Assembly: GCA_947502975.1 (NCBI GenBank)
Contig: CANNBV010000008.1
Coordinates: forward strand, 62,001-126,000
Origin: an uncultured Flavobacteriaceae bacterium
GTDB taxonomy: Bacteria > Bacteroidota > Bacteroidia > Flavobacteriales > Flavobacteriaceae
Direction of reading: 5' to 3'
Length of the DNA stretch: 64,000 nt
Below are positions 45,923 through 55,947 of this stretch, one piece after another; position 1 is the first letter of the stretch, and the number at the start of each line of letters is the position of its first letter. Under the pieces are notes generated by a model. The model ran no database searches. It was not told where the DNA came from and saw only the letters and a list, made by a program, of their open reading frames with translations. The translations under genes were made by a program, and so were the position numbers.

Positions 45923-46841
45923 TTAAAACAACATTTTTATAAAAATCATACGTTTTTTTAATGCCTTCTTTTAAGGATGTTTTTGATTTCCAGCCAAAAG
46001 AATTAAGCAGCGTATCATCAATTAGTTTTTGTTTCATGCCAACTGGCTTTGAGGTGTCATGAATAAATTCACCTTTATATCCTACAACATTAGCTATGGT
46101 TTGGTAGTACTCATTGATAGTCCAATCGGTACCTAAACCTACATTAATATTCTGAGGTAATTTATCTAGATGTGTGATGGCATAAAAAATAAAATCAGCC
46201 AAATCTTGAGCATACATAAACTCTCGCCTTGCTTTCCCGTCTCCCCAAATTTCTACAGCTGGTAATCGATTTTTTTCTGCATCATGTATTTTTTTAATAA
46301 CTGCAGGAATCATGTGAGAATTTTTAGGTGAAAATTTATCATATCTACCGTATAAGTTACACGGTATTATTGTACTATACTTATATCCTTCATGTGTTTT
46401 GGTAATATACTCACATAGCCGTGTTGCAACAATTTTAGCCAAAGCATATCCTTCATTAGTTGGTTCTAATTCACCTTTTAAAATATAGCTTTCTTTTAAA
46501 GGGTTTTTAGCTTCCCTTGGATACATGCACGAACTTGATAAATTAATGAACGTAGGAACTTCAGCAGCTTTTGCTGCCATAATAACATTTCTACCTATAT
46601 CCAAATTTTTGATTAAAAAATCAACTGGATTAGCCATATTTGCTTGAATTCCACCCACCATTCCAGCAGCGTGTATCACTAAATCTGGTTGGTGTTTTTT
46701 CATGTAATTTAAAACTTCATTTTTATGTTCTAAATTAACTTCAGAACGAGATGGTTTTAGAAATATATAATTAGCTGCACTAGGATGCTCTAATATATTA
46801 CGTCCAACCATTCCCGTATGTCCTGTTAGGAGAATTTTCAT
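45915..46841 (-). CDS. GDP-L-fucose synthase / GDP-L-colitose synthase-like SDR epimerase-reductase
   Basis: GHTGMVGRNILEH, HAAGMVGGIQANMANPVDF, SSSCMYPREAKNPLKESYILKGELEPTNEGYALAK. Confidence 0.88.
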   Translation of the reverse strand: MKILLTGHTGMVGRNILEHPSAANYIFLKPSRSEVNLEHKNEVLNYMKKHQPDLVIHAAGMVGGIQANMANPVDFLIKNLDIGRNVIMAAKAAEVPTFINLSSSCMYPREAKNPLKESYILKGELEPTNEGYALAKIVATRLCEYITKTHEGYKYSTIIPCNLYGRYDKFSPKNSHMIPAVIKKIHDAEKNRLPAVEIWGDGKARREFMYAQDLADFIFYAITHLDKLPQNINVGLGTDWTINEYYQTIANVVGYKGEFIHDTSKPVGMKQKLIDDTLLNSFGWKSKTSLKEGIKKTYDFYKNVVLND

Positions 46842-46852
46842 TTTATGCTGCT

Positions 46853-47914
46853 CTATTTTTTAAGATTTTGAACATGCTCTAAATCATGCTTCATCATTAT
46901 TTCCACAAGTGTTTTAAATGATGTTTTTGTTGGATTCCAGCCTAAATTGTTTTTAGCTTTTGAAGGGTTTCCTAAAAGCGTTTCAACTTCAGCCAACCTA
47001 TAATAATTAGAATCTATCTCAATTAAAACTTTACCAGTATTTGTACAAATTCCTTTTTCATTTTCTCCTGAGCCTTGCCATTCTATTTCAATACCTGCTT
47101 CACTAAAGGCTAATTCACAAAATTCTCTTACAGTATGCTGCTCTCCAGTTCCAATAACATAATCTTCGGGAATATCTTGCTGTAACATTAGCCACATACA
47201 TTCTACATAATCTTTTGCATACCCCCAATCTCTTTTAGCATCTAAATTACCTAAATACAATTTCTCTTGAATACCATGTGCAATTCTTGCTGCTGCCAGT
47301 GTAATTTTTCTGGTTACAAAGGTTTCTCCACGTCTTTCGGATTCATGATTAAACAATATGCCATTAACTGCATACATCCCATAGGATTCTCTATAGTTTT
47401 TAGTAATCCAAAATGCATATAATTTAGCTACTCCATATGGAGAACGAGGATAAAAAGGAGTAGTTTCAGTTTGGGGTACTTCTTGTACTTTTCCATACAA
47501 CTCAGATGTAGAAGCTTGATAAATTCTTGTCTTTTCTGTCAGCCCACAAATGCGAATAGCTTCAAGTAATTTCAACGTACCTACACCATCTGTCTCTGCA
47601 GTATATTCAGGTAAATCGAAGGATACTTTTACATGAGATTGTGCTGCTAAATTGTAAATCTCATCTGGCTGCAATTCCTGTACGAGTCTAATTAAGTTAG
47701 AACCATCGGTCATATCTCCATAGTGCAATTTTATATTTTGCTTTTCGTGTAAATCTTTCAGTAAGGTATCTATATAGAGGTGTTCAATACGTTCGGTGTT
47801 AAACGTAGAACTTCGTCTTATAATTCCATGAACCATATAACCTTTTTCTATCAATAATTCTGCTAAGTAAGAACCATCTTGTCCATTAATACCTGTAATA
47901 AGGGCAACTTTCAT
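46853..47914 (-). CDS. gmd: GDP-mannose 4,6-dehydratase
   Basis: [46 protein letters not shown]...[34 protein letters not shown]...[18 protein letters not shown]. Confidence 0.97.
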   Translation of the reverse strand: MKVALITGINGQDGSYLAELLIEKGYMVHGIIRRSSTFNTERIEHLYIDTLLKDLHEKQNIKLHYGDMTDGSNLIRLVQELQPDEIYNLAAQSHVKVSFDLPEYTAETDGVGTLKLLEAIRICGLTEKTRIYQASTSELYGKVQEVPQTETTPFYPRSPYGVAKLYAFWITKNYRESYGMYAVNGILFNHESERRGETFVTRKITLAAARIAHGIQEKLYLGNLDAKRDWGYAKDYVECMWLMLQQDIPEDYVIGTGEQHTVREFCELAFSEAGIEIEWQGSGENEKGICTNTGKVLIEIDSNYYRLAEVETLLGNPSKAKNNLGWNPTKTSFKTLVEIMMKHDLEHVQNLKK

Positions 47915-47916
47915 TT

Positions 47917-48828
47917 CTAATCTATCTGTTTATTTGAATTGATAAATGTACTAATTTCTGAGGTGAAAATACTTGCACCATTTTTTAACAAGTGCGAGTA
48001 ATCATAAAAATACTTCGGGTTTTTATATTGGGGCTTTAAAGTATCATAGATTATGACATTTGCTTCTGAAGTTAGTAACATTTTAAAACGTCTGTAAAAA
48101 TCGTTATTAAACGCTCTAAAACTAGGGGAAAAAGCATATATCAACTCTATATGGTTTTGTTTACATATGTTTTGAATACTCTTAAAAGCTTTAATTTTTA
48201 ACGCATCTTCTTCATTTTGATTATAACTTTTATTGGTTTTATTGTAGACCAGTTTCATGTCTTGCCCTTTTAATAATGGCATTGAACCGCAGCTATCAAG
48301 AGGATTGTTTTTAGACGCACTCTTCTTATCCCAAAGAAAATGTGTTTTATGTAATCGGGACAAATAAAATATATATGATAATTTACTATTAGTACCAGAT
48401 TTCACTAAACTATTATTTATATAATTATATTTAGTAAAAGGTTGCAACATGTCTGTTCTATAAATTATGGTTTTGTCTTCTATAAATTGACTGGGATTAT
48501 CAATTACCAAAATTACTTTTTTAGGGTTTTTATTAAACTTCACTAGTGTTTTTAATATAAATTCATGAAAGTTAACATTAGATCCTTGATACCCTAAGTT
48601 AAAAGTTTTTAACCCAGTTTCTTCCTCCAGTTGGCATGCCAATATATTATCAGCTCCTTTTGAAGATCCTAAAATAATTAAGTCTTTTTCTATGTTACCA
48701 TTTACAAGGGCTTCAATTCGTCTATCAAACTGTTTAGCAGGAGCAGCGGCGACTATAAACCACGAGACTTTTTCTAAAATAAAAAAGATAACTATGAACA
48801 ATAAAATTCGCTTAATAAACTGCTTCAT
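47917..48828 (-). CDS. single-TM SGNH-like protein, probable O-acetylation partner of the adjacent MBOAT
   Basis: N-terminal [55 protein letters not shown] (D-x-x-H-like C-terminal motif). Confidence 0.7.
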   Translation of the reverse strand: MKQFIKRILLFIVIFFILEKVSWFIVAAAPAKQFDRRIEALVNGNIEKDLIILGSSKGADNILACQLEEETGLKTFNLGYQGSNVNFHEFILKTLVKFNKNPKKVILVIDNPSQFIEDKTIIYRTDMLQPFTKYNYINNSLVKSGTNSKLSYIFYLSRLHKTHFLWDKKSASKNNPLDSCGSMPLLKGQDMKLVYNKTNKSYNQNEEDALKIKAFKSIQNICKQNHIELIYAFSPSFRAFNNDFYRRFKMLLTSEANVIIYDTLKPQYKNPKYFYDYSHLLKNGASIFTSEISTFINSNKQID

Positions 48829-48830
48829 AA

Positions 48831-50270
48831 TTAAAATTGAAAATATATAAATTCCTGCTGAGATTGATTACTAAATACAAAAATCAACGCTAATAAAAAC
48901 ATATAAAACCCCCATCGATAAAATACAGATTGTTTCAATAATAATTTCTCGATAGCATACTTTTTTCCTTTTCCTAACCATTCAATAGTAAAAAAGAATA
49001 CTATGGCTAAAATTATATTTGTAGGCCTAATTGTTGGCAATGAAAATAAGGTCTTAGAAAATACTTCATCTAAAAAATTAAAAGCATGAGACATAGTTTC
49101 TGCTCTAAAAAACACCCACGCTAATACGGTTATCATAAACGTAAAAAACACCCCAAACATTTCCCTAAGATTTGGTAACAACTTGTTTTGTGCTATAACA
49201 TCTAAATTATTTCTATTTCGATTTGTAATTAACAAAGGCAGAAAATATATAGCATTTAAAAAACCCCAAAAAATGAATGTCCAATTAGCACCATGCCAAA
49301 AGCCACTTACTATAAAGATCAAAAATATATTTCTGATTTTTAGCCAAATACTTCCTCTACTTCCTCCTACAGGAATATACAGATAGTCTCTAAACCATGT
49401 TGAAAGAGATATGTGCCAACGTCTCCAAAATTCGGCAATATCTCTTGAAAAGTAAGGGAACGCAAAATTCTGCTTAAGGTTAAAACCAAACAGTCTTGCT
49501 GTACCAATTGCAATATCTGAATACCCGGAAAAGTCACCATAAATTTGAAAGGTAAAAAATAGAGCTCCAACGAATAAGGTACTCCCTGAATATTCCGAAG
49601 AATTATTAAAAATTAAGTTCGCATATTCAGCACATCCATCAGCAATTACAATCTTTTTAAATAGCCCCCATAATATTTGTCTACAACCATCTACTGCCTT
49701 CGAATAATAAAATACCCTTTTGTTATAAAATTGTGGTAAAAGATGTGTAGCTCTTTCAATAGGCCCAGCAACAAGTTGAGGAAAAAAGCTAACAAATGCC
49801 AAGAAAGAAACTATATCTGAAGTAGGTTCTAATCTCCGTTTATAAACATCAATAGTATAACTTAATGTCTGAAACGTATAAAAACTAATCCCAACAGGAA
49901 GAATGATATTTAATGTGTTAGGTTGAACTTTAGTTCCAAAAAACGAAAAGGCTTGCACAAAATTATCAACAAAAAAATTGTAGTATTTGAAAAACCCAAG
50001 AAACCCAAGATTTACTATGATACTTATCCAAAGTAGAGTTTTTCTAATTGAATGTTTATTGTCTTCTTTCAACTTTAAACCAATAGTATAATCTACCAAG
50101 GAACTAAACAGAATTAAAGTTAAAAATCGATAATCCCACCATCCATAGAAGACATAACTAGCGACTACCAGTAAAAGGTTTTGCAATTTCAAACTTTTAT
50201 TCGCAATAAACCAATATAGAATGAATACTATTGGTAGAAAAACTGCAAAATCTAAAGAGTTAAATAACAT
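48831..50270 (-). CDS. MBOAT-family O-acyltransferase (AlgI/DltB-like)
   Basis: ILPVGISFYTFQTLSYTIDVYKRR...FFPQLVAGPIERATHLLPQF...DFSGYSDIAIGTARLFGF...FWRRWHISLSTWFRDYLYIPVGG...SGFWHGANWTFIFWG. Confidence 0.97.
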   Translation of the reverse strand: MLFNSLDFAVFLPIVFILYWFIANKSLKLQNLLLVVASYVFYGWWDYRFLTLILFSSLVDYTIGLKLKEDNKHSIRKTLLWISIIVNLGFLGFFKYYNFFVDNFVQAFSFFGTKVQPNTLNIILPVGISFYTFQTLSYTIDVYKRRLEPTSDIVSFLAFVSFFPQLVAGPIERATHLLPQFYNKRVFYYSKAVDGCRQILWGLFKKIVIADGCAEYANLIFNNSSEYSGSTLFVGALFFTFQIYGDFSGYSDIAIGTARLFGFNLKQNFAFPYFSRDIAEFWRRWHISLSTWFRDYLYIPVGGSRGSIWLKIRNIFLIFIVSGFWHGANWTFIFWGFLNAIYFLPLLITNRNRNNLDVIAQNKLLPNLREMFGVFFTFMITVLAWVFFRAETMSHAFNFLDEVFSKTLFSLPTIRPTNIILAIVFFFTIEWLGKGKKYAIEKLLLKQSVFYRWGFYMFLLALIFVFSNQSQQEFIYFQF

Positions 50271-50288
50271 CTGTTTAAATATATTGTT

Positions 50289-51263
50289 CTATCTACCTCT
50301 TTTTATTTTCTTTTTGATCTTTCGTAAAACACGCTGTATATCTATTGAAACGGGATAGTTATCATAATAATCATTTCCCCCTTTAAAATGGAATAACTCT
50401 TTTTCTTCAATACTATTTCCTCCTTGTTTTGCTATTATAGCCTTTATTTGACTTGTTAAAAAAGGGAAAAGTTGGTAGGTATCTAAAAATAAATTTCTTG
50501 CCTCTGTAAGAGCTTCTAATTTTTCATTATAAACTTTAGATTTCACTGTTTCTTTTAAGAATTGTTTGATGTGCTTATCCTTTGGATCTATTTGAATAAT
50601 AGCTTCTTTCGGAAAATAAGACTCAATTCTATCGCAACCGTAATACAATGGTATTGTATAACTTAAAAAGCAATCTGAAATCTTTTCTGTCCAATTATAT
50701 GGGTTTTTAAAATTTTCATAGGCAATAGCATATTTTGCTGTTTTCATTACTTCCCACTTACTTTCTATTTCTTGAATACCTCTACCATAGATATTCATAA
50801 AAGGCAAATTTGCAATAGAATCTAAAAAATCCATTCGTTTATTATGCTGAATAGAACTACGTTGGTTACTGGTAACCCAAACTATTTTATCTTCCTTTTT
50901 TAAGTCTTCAACTTGTAGCTGTTTAAAATAGTCGTAATCTTTATCCAAATGCCATGGTAAAACAGGGTGTGACTTCACGAATTTACCCTCTTGTTTTATT
51001 TGATTGTAAATAACTGAAACCTGTTTATTGGCGTATTGCCTGTACTTAGAAATTTCGTTGGCTGGTTCTAAACAGATATGTAAAATATTATTGGGGTTTA
51101 CTCTTACTTCTACATCGGTTTTAGGATAATCTAAAATCACTAAAAAATCACACTCACTAACATCTTCTTCTGTAAAGGTAATACCATCCCATTGAAACGA
51201 CTGGTTAGGAGTTTGTCGTTTAATATCTGGATATCTATAGTATCTGCATATTCTTACTACCAT
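50289..51263 (-). CDS. GT10 (alpha-1,3-fucosyltransferase)-like glycosyltransferase
   Basis: MNIYGRGIQEIESKWEVMKTAKYAIAYENFKNPYNWTEKISDCFLSYTIPLYYGC. Confidence 0.87.
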   Translation of the reverse strand: MVVRICRYYRYPDIKRQTPNQSFQWDGITFTEEDVSECDFLVILDYPKTDVEVRVNPNNILHICLEPANEISKYRQYANKQVSVIYNQIKQEGKFVKSHPVLPWHLDKDYDYFKQLQVEDLKKEDKIVWVTSNQRSSIQHNKRMDFLDSIANLPFMNIYGRGIQEIESKWEVMKTAKYAIAYENFKNPYNWTEKISDCFLSYTIPLYYGCDRIESYFPKEAIIQIDPKDKHIKQFLKETVKSKVYNEKLEALTEARNLFLDTYQLFPFLTSQIKAIIAKQGGNSIEEKELFHFKGGNDYYDNYPVSIDIQRVLRKIKKKIKRGR

Positions 51264-51270
51264 ACTTTTG

Positions 51271-52164
51271 CTATTTAGATGCCGCGCTATAATTTAATCT
51301 TTTCAAGCTCAGCCTTCGCTCAATTGTTTCCTTTTTTACTGGTTTTCTGTATTTGTAAATTAACGGTAGATTGTATAATGTAGAAAACATTACTTTGAAA
51401 TAACTTCTAAAATAAGACCAATCTTTAATAGCATATTTTATAAAATTATGCATCACAATTTTTAGTACTTTTTTAAAAGGCTGGGGATAATACACCAGAT
51501 AAAATCGAATATTATTTTTTAAAAGGCGCTCAAACCTAAAATAATTTTTTCTTTGCTGTTGTCGTTTTTTTGTGTTTATACGATGATTTACAACTATATC
51601 GGGTTGATACAAAATGTTATAGTCTAAATCTAAGACCTCTAATGCTAATGCAGGTTCTTCTCCATAAATATCTATCCAAACTGGAAAACCTCTTGTCTTA
51701 TCATATACATTTTTAGTAATTGCAAATCCACAACCAATAAAATCATTCGTAAAATGAGAATTAGCTTTTATTGCACTATTTATAGCATTAGAATCGGTAT
51801 TAAACACTCCCCGAACTTCTTGAAAAGCAATAATACCAATACTGTTGTCTTTAATAAAAGTTTGCTCTACCGTTTCAATGAAGTTTTCACTTATTGGATG
51901 GGCATCATCATCCAAACCAATAAAAATATCACCTTTTGCTTTCTTATACAATATCTGTCTTGCTGGTGATGCGCTAATACTATCTTTAGACGTGGTCCAT
52001 TTCACCCAATTGTAATCGTTGATAATTATTTCTGTATCGCTACAACCATCAATAAACACAAGTACTTCATGCACTTCTAAATCAATGATAGCCTTTAACT
52101 TATTAAGTGTAAAGATTAACTCATCTCTTCTATTTTTTGTGACAATAAGAAAGGAAATCTTCAT
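51271..52164 (-). CDS. GT2-family glycosyltransferase
   Basis: ISFLIVTKNRRDELIFTLNKLKA...FIGLDDDAHPISENFIE. Confidence 0.92.
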   Translation of the reverse strand: MKISFLIVTKNRRDELIFTLNKLKAIIDLEVHEVLVFIDGCSDTEIIINDYNWVKWTTSKDSISASPARQILYKKAKGDIFIGLDDDAHPISENFIETVEQTFIKDNSIGIIAFQEVRGVFNTDSNAINSAIKANSHFTNDFIGCGFAITKNVYDKTRGFPVWIDIYGEEPALALEVLDLDYNILYQPDIVVNHRINTKKRQQQRKNYFRFERLLKNNIRFYLVYYPQPFKKVLKIVMHNFIKYAIKDWSYFRSYFKVMFSTLYNLPLIYKYRKPVKKETIERRLSLKRLNYSAASK

Positions 52165-52167
52165 TGA

Positions 52168-53316
52168 CTATGAACCATTTATTATACTACTATAAAGTGC
52201 TTGTATTTTAGGCGCTAAAATACTTCGATTATAATTATTATTAATAAAATTCACATTATAGTTCTTTGCTTTTTCTCTAAGAAGTTTATCTTTTAAAGCT
52301 ACTTTTATTAATTCACTAATACCATTAACATCTAAAGGGTTTTCAATCAAAAAACCATTACTGTTATGAGTCACTACCTCAGCCGTAGCATTTCCAGGAT
52401 TAGATTGAATAGGAAATGCTCCCATACCCATCGCTTCTAATAAAGTATTTGGCATACCGTCTGATCTATTATTTCCAATATGCAAAACACTTTTTCCCAT
52501 TAACTTCAATAACTCACTATTGGAAACCTGCTGATGTCTTGGGAAGATAGTTAAATTAAGTTTCTGTAATCTGTTCGACTGATTCACATAGGTTTCAATC
52601 TCTTTATCTGCACTATAAACAACTATTTGTATTGACTCCAATAAGCTTTCATCTAATAACTCTAAGGCTTTAATAATTTGTATGGCTTCTCCAACATCAT
52701 ATTGGTATCCTTTACAAAGAATAATGTTTCTTTGTTCATCATCTGAAATAAAACTAGCATCTAGTTCCAAGCCTCCGTTTCCAGGAAATACTCCCAAAAA
52801 CGAATTATTAAATCCATATTTAAGAGCTAATTGATAATCGCGTTTACAATCGGTAATTAAATAATTTGTTCTTTTTAAAAATGTTTTTACTTGAGATACA
52901 TCTATATTCATATTTTTAAAATAGTACATATCACTTCCCCACGAAGAATAGATAAACGGTATGTTATTCTTTTCCATGACGTTTAAAATCGGAAGTCCTG
53001 ATAACTTCATTTCAAAACAATGTACAAGGTCTGGATTAATTTTCAACACATGTTGTTCAAAAACAGAATGCAGCGACTTTTCATTAACTTTCTCAATTAA
53101 AGCATATAATTTAGGAAGCCTTTTTTTTAATTTAATTCTGAAAGGAAAACGCCATTTTAATTTCCAATTCGTAATTTGATTTACCCATTTTATTCGGTGA
53201 GATTTTGCATTGCTGCTAGTTATATCAAACCAGTATACAGTATACCCAGAATTTCTCAACTGGTTTACCCATTGAAAGAAGTGATGATTTGGAATAGCAA
53301 CCATTAAAATCTTCAT
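52168..53316 (-). CDS. GT4-family glycosyltransferase
   Basis: VLHIGNNRSDGMPNTLLEAMGMGAFPIQSNPGNATAEVV. Confidence 0.9.
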   Translation of the reverse strand: MKILMVAIPNHHFFQWVNQLRNSGYTVYWFDITSSNAKSHRIKWVNQITNWKLKWRFPFRIKLKKRLPKLYALIEKVNEKSLHSVFEQHVLKINPDLVHCFEMKLSGLPILNVMEKNNIPFIYSSWGSDMYYFKNMNIDVSQVKTFLKRTNYLITDCKRDYQLALKYGFNNSFLGVFPGNGGLELDASFISDDEQRNIILCKGYQYDVGEAIQIIKALELLDESLLESIQIVVYSADKEIETYVNQSNRLQKLNLTIFPRHQQVSNSELLKLMGKSVLHIGNNRSDGMPNTLLEAMGMGAFPIQSNPGNATAEVVTHNSNGFLIENPLDVNGISELIKVALKDKLLREKAKNYNVNFINNNYNRSILAPKIQALYSSIINGS

Positions 53317-53319
53317 CGG

Positions 53320-54270
53320 TTATATTTTAAATAAAGGTTTAAACTTTGTGTCTCCTTTTTTTATCACTTTAAAAATAATATAGAAAAAACGAATACGAGT
53401 ACATTTTAGCTTCAGTTTGAAGGAATAACAAAGCTTTTCTTCTTTTATAAAATTTAAGCACAATTTTGAAGCTTTAAAGTTTCGTTCGGCTAGAGCTTGT
53501 CGAAAAACTCCTAAAGTCATTTTTAATAGTGCTAATTTAACTTTTTTAGCCTGAGATAATCTAAGCACTGTTCGTTTGGCTTCTAAAAACGACTGTAACC
53601 CATAATCTACATTTCTATAAAAACTATTTGTTGATGAGCTTTCTCCAACTCTGTAGAATATTAAAGAATGGTTGACTATTGCTACCTTTTTAGCTTGAAA
53701 TAGTGCTCTTGCATATAGCTCATGATCTTCTAAAATATGTAAATCTTCCCTGATAGGTAAATGAGGACTTAGACTTGACAATCTCCAAAGTGGAGCTACC
53801 ATCATCATAGGAAATTTTCCAATAACGAAATCTTCGAACAAATTTTTGGGTTTACTAATGTTAGGTTCATTATCTTTTTCAAAAAACTCTTCAATATTAA
53901 ATACTCCTGTAAATGACTTTAATTTACAAACGGCTAAATCATGATTTTTAATTGCATCGATTTTTAATTGCAAATGATCCGGATGCATAATATCGTCACT
54001 ATCAAAAAACTGAACAAACTCACCTTTAGTGACCGTCATTCCGAAATTTCTACAGGCGCTAGGTCCTTTTGTAATATATTTTGGCCTATTCAATAATTTG
54101 AAACGCAAATCATCTTTTATGAATGATTTTGTTACTTGAAAAGTATTATCTGTACTCCCATCATCAACTATAATACATTCCCAATTTGTATATGATTGTT
54201 GCTTAATAGATTGAAGTGTTTCCTCTATTAATTTTGCACGGTTATATATAGGGATTATTATAGATATCAT
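53320..54270 (-). CDS. GT2-family glycosyltransferase
   Basis: ISIIIPIYNRAKLIEETLQSIKQQSYTNWECIIVDDGSTDNT...FDSDDIMHPDHL. Confidence 0.95.
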   Translation of the reverse strand: MISIIIPIYNRAKLIEETLQSIKQQSYTNWECIIVDDGSTDNTFQVTKSFIKDDLRFKLLNRPKYITKGPSACRNFGMTVTKGEFVQFFDSDDIMHPDHLQLKIDAIKNHDLAVCKLKSFTGVFNIEEFFEKDNEPNISKPKNLFEDFVIGKFPMMMVAPLWRLSSLSPHLPIREDLHILEDHELYARALFQAKKVAIVNHSLIFYRVGESSSTNSFYRNVDYGLQSFLEAKRTVLRLSQAKKVKLALLKMTLGVFRQALAERNFKASKLCLNFIKEEKLCYSFKLKLKCTRIRFFYIIFKVIKKGDTKFKPLFKI

Positions 54271-55223
54271 TATCTAAAAGCAATTGTTTTAAGTATATAA
54301 AACTGAGATTTAAGCGCTTCTGAAATCGTTATTTGTGGACTAGAGTATACATACTGTATTTTTAAATAATACTTACTAAAATCGCTTAAACGCTTAGCAA
54401 TTTTTTCTTCAAAACGTAAACCCGCATAAAATGCCCACAATGTTTTCTTTGCAATTGTTTTATAAAAAGTTTTGCCAACAGATATATTATAATCTTTAGC
54501 TAATTTTAAGCATTGATAACGATAATAAAATACATCGTATAGCTTTTGTTTAGTAATGTTTGTTTTTGAACTTATTTGGCTATCGTGCCCATCTCCACTT
54601 CTAATTGTTGCTAAAACTTTATCTAATATTTTTAATTCAGGCTTTAACGCCAGCATCCTAATATGAAACTCGTTATCTTGGTAACGCATAATACGTTCAT
54701 CAAAAAGTGGTTTTCCTTCTAAATAAATTCGCCTCCACATAAATCCACAGGTTTGGATTTCTATATGTTCCATAGCGTAATTATAAAATAGATTATTACC
54801 ATTATCATATTCAAACTTGCTATCTCTAAAATGTTTCAATTCATAATCTGCATAATTATTTCTGTGTATTACTGCATCTATCTTTTCAGTAAAAACTTTA
54901 ACTTTCTCATCTAAGAAAACAGGTGTCATAATATCATCACTATCAAACCAATTAACATATTCACCGCTAGCAATTGTAAAGCCATAGTTTCTACAACTAT
55001 TTGCTCCTTTAATTAAATGCTCTGGCCTTTTATAAAATTGAATTCTATTATCTTTCTTTGAATAGTTTAAAATGGTTTGTTCTGTATGGTCTGTACTTCC
55101 ATCGTCTACTAATAAACATTCCCAATTTTGATAGGTTTGATTTAAAATCGAATCTAAAGTAGCTTTTACAATAGTCTCTCTATTAAAAACGGGTATTATT
55201 ATAGATATTAAAGGTTTAGACAC
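54270..55223 (-). CDS. GT2-family glycosyltransferase
   Basis: ISIIIPVFNRETIVKATLDSILNQTYQNWECLLVDDGSTDHT...WFDSDDIMTPVFL. Confidence 0.95.
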   Translation of the reverse strand: MSKPLISIIIPVFNRETIVKATLDSILNQTYQNWECLLVDDGSTDHTEQTILNYSKKDNRIQFYKRPEHLIKGANSCRNYGFTIASGEYVNWFDSDDIMTPVFLDEKVKVFTEKIDAVIHRNNYADYELKHFRDSKFEYDNGNNLFYNYAMEHIEIQTCGFMWRRIYLEGKPLFDERIMRYQDNEFHIRMLALKPELKILDKVLATIRSGDGHDSQISSKTNITKQKLYDVFYYRYQCLKLAKDYNISVGKTFYKTIAKKTLWAFYAGLRFEEKIAKRLSDFSKYYLKIQYVYSSPQITISEALKSQFYILKTIAFR

Positions 55224-55224
55224 T

Positions 55225-55947
55225 TTATAAAGACGTTACATACTTATATTGCTTGGTAGCAATTAAAAATACACTTTTATTACCGATATATGTTTTTGTA
55301 TAAATTTCTATTTTCTTAGAATTTAGTACTTCTATGACCTTATGAGCGGTTTGTTTTTCACCATCTCTGTGATAATCATCCATAATGATTATAAATTCAT
55401 TTGTACTCTGAAATGTTTTGGCAAGATTAACAATATCGTATCGAGAATAGTTGGAAGTACCAAAAGGGCCGTCTATAATATAAAGGTCATAAACTGTAGT
55501 AATTTTGTTTAATATCTCTAAATAGCCGTTAGTTTTATAACCTTCTACTTCGTTTTCTACAAGATCTAAAACTTGAATATTTACATTATCAGAAATTTTA
55601 AAGTTTTTTAAAAATTGATTCTTCCAATTAGCATCATGTTCTATTGTCTTTAGCGTGGTGTCCTTTAGATAATTATCTATAAACGTTGAAATAAACTTTG
55701 TGGATTCTCCTAAACCAAACTCAATTATTGCCTTGGGTTTGTAATCTGTTAGAATTCTATTTAGCACATAAAAAAAAGTGTAATTCCCAGCCCATCGGCC
55801 TATATTTAGGGGTAAAGTTTCGATCGATTTTTTTCCTCTTATACTGTCACGATATATTTGTGACCACTCTAATTCTTTTAGCTGTGAGTAGGATAACTTT
55901 TGAAGTTTAATCTGATCTCGTATTATTTTTTTAATTTTCTTTATCAT
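55225..55947 (-). CDS. putative SAM-dependent methyltransferase-fold protein
   Basis: KAIIEFGLGESTKFISTFI...TIEHDANWKNQFL...VYDLYIIDGPFG resembles a class I methyltransferase core. Confidence 0.6.
   Translation of the reverse strand: MIKKIKKIIRDQIKLQKLSYSQLKELEWSQIYRDSIRGKKSIETLPLNIGRWAGNYTFFYVLNRILTDYKPKAIIEFGLGESTKFISTFIDNYLKDTTLKTIEHDANWKNQFLKNFKISDNVNIQVLDLVENEVEGYKTNGYLEILNKITTVYDLYIIDGPFGTSNYSRYDIVNLAKTFQSTNEFIIIMDDYHRDGEKQTAHKVIEVLNSKKIEIYTKTYIGNKSVFLIATKQYKYVTSL

Noticed and set aside
41213-47914. Legionaminic or pseudaminic acid pathway
   Set aside because: NeuB and CMP-synthetase are present, but the window shows no matching 4,6-dehydratase/aminotransferase/N-acetyltransferase/hydrolase set; the only dehydratase is Gmd-like and the DegT enzyme lacks the catalytic Lys. 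Kdn/Neu-type is simpler.
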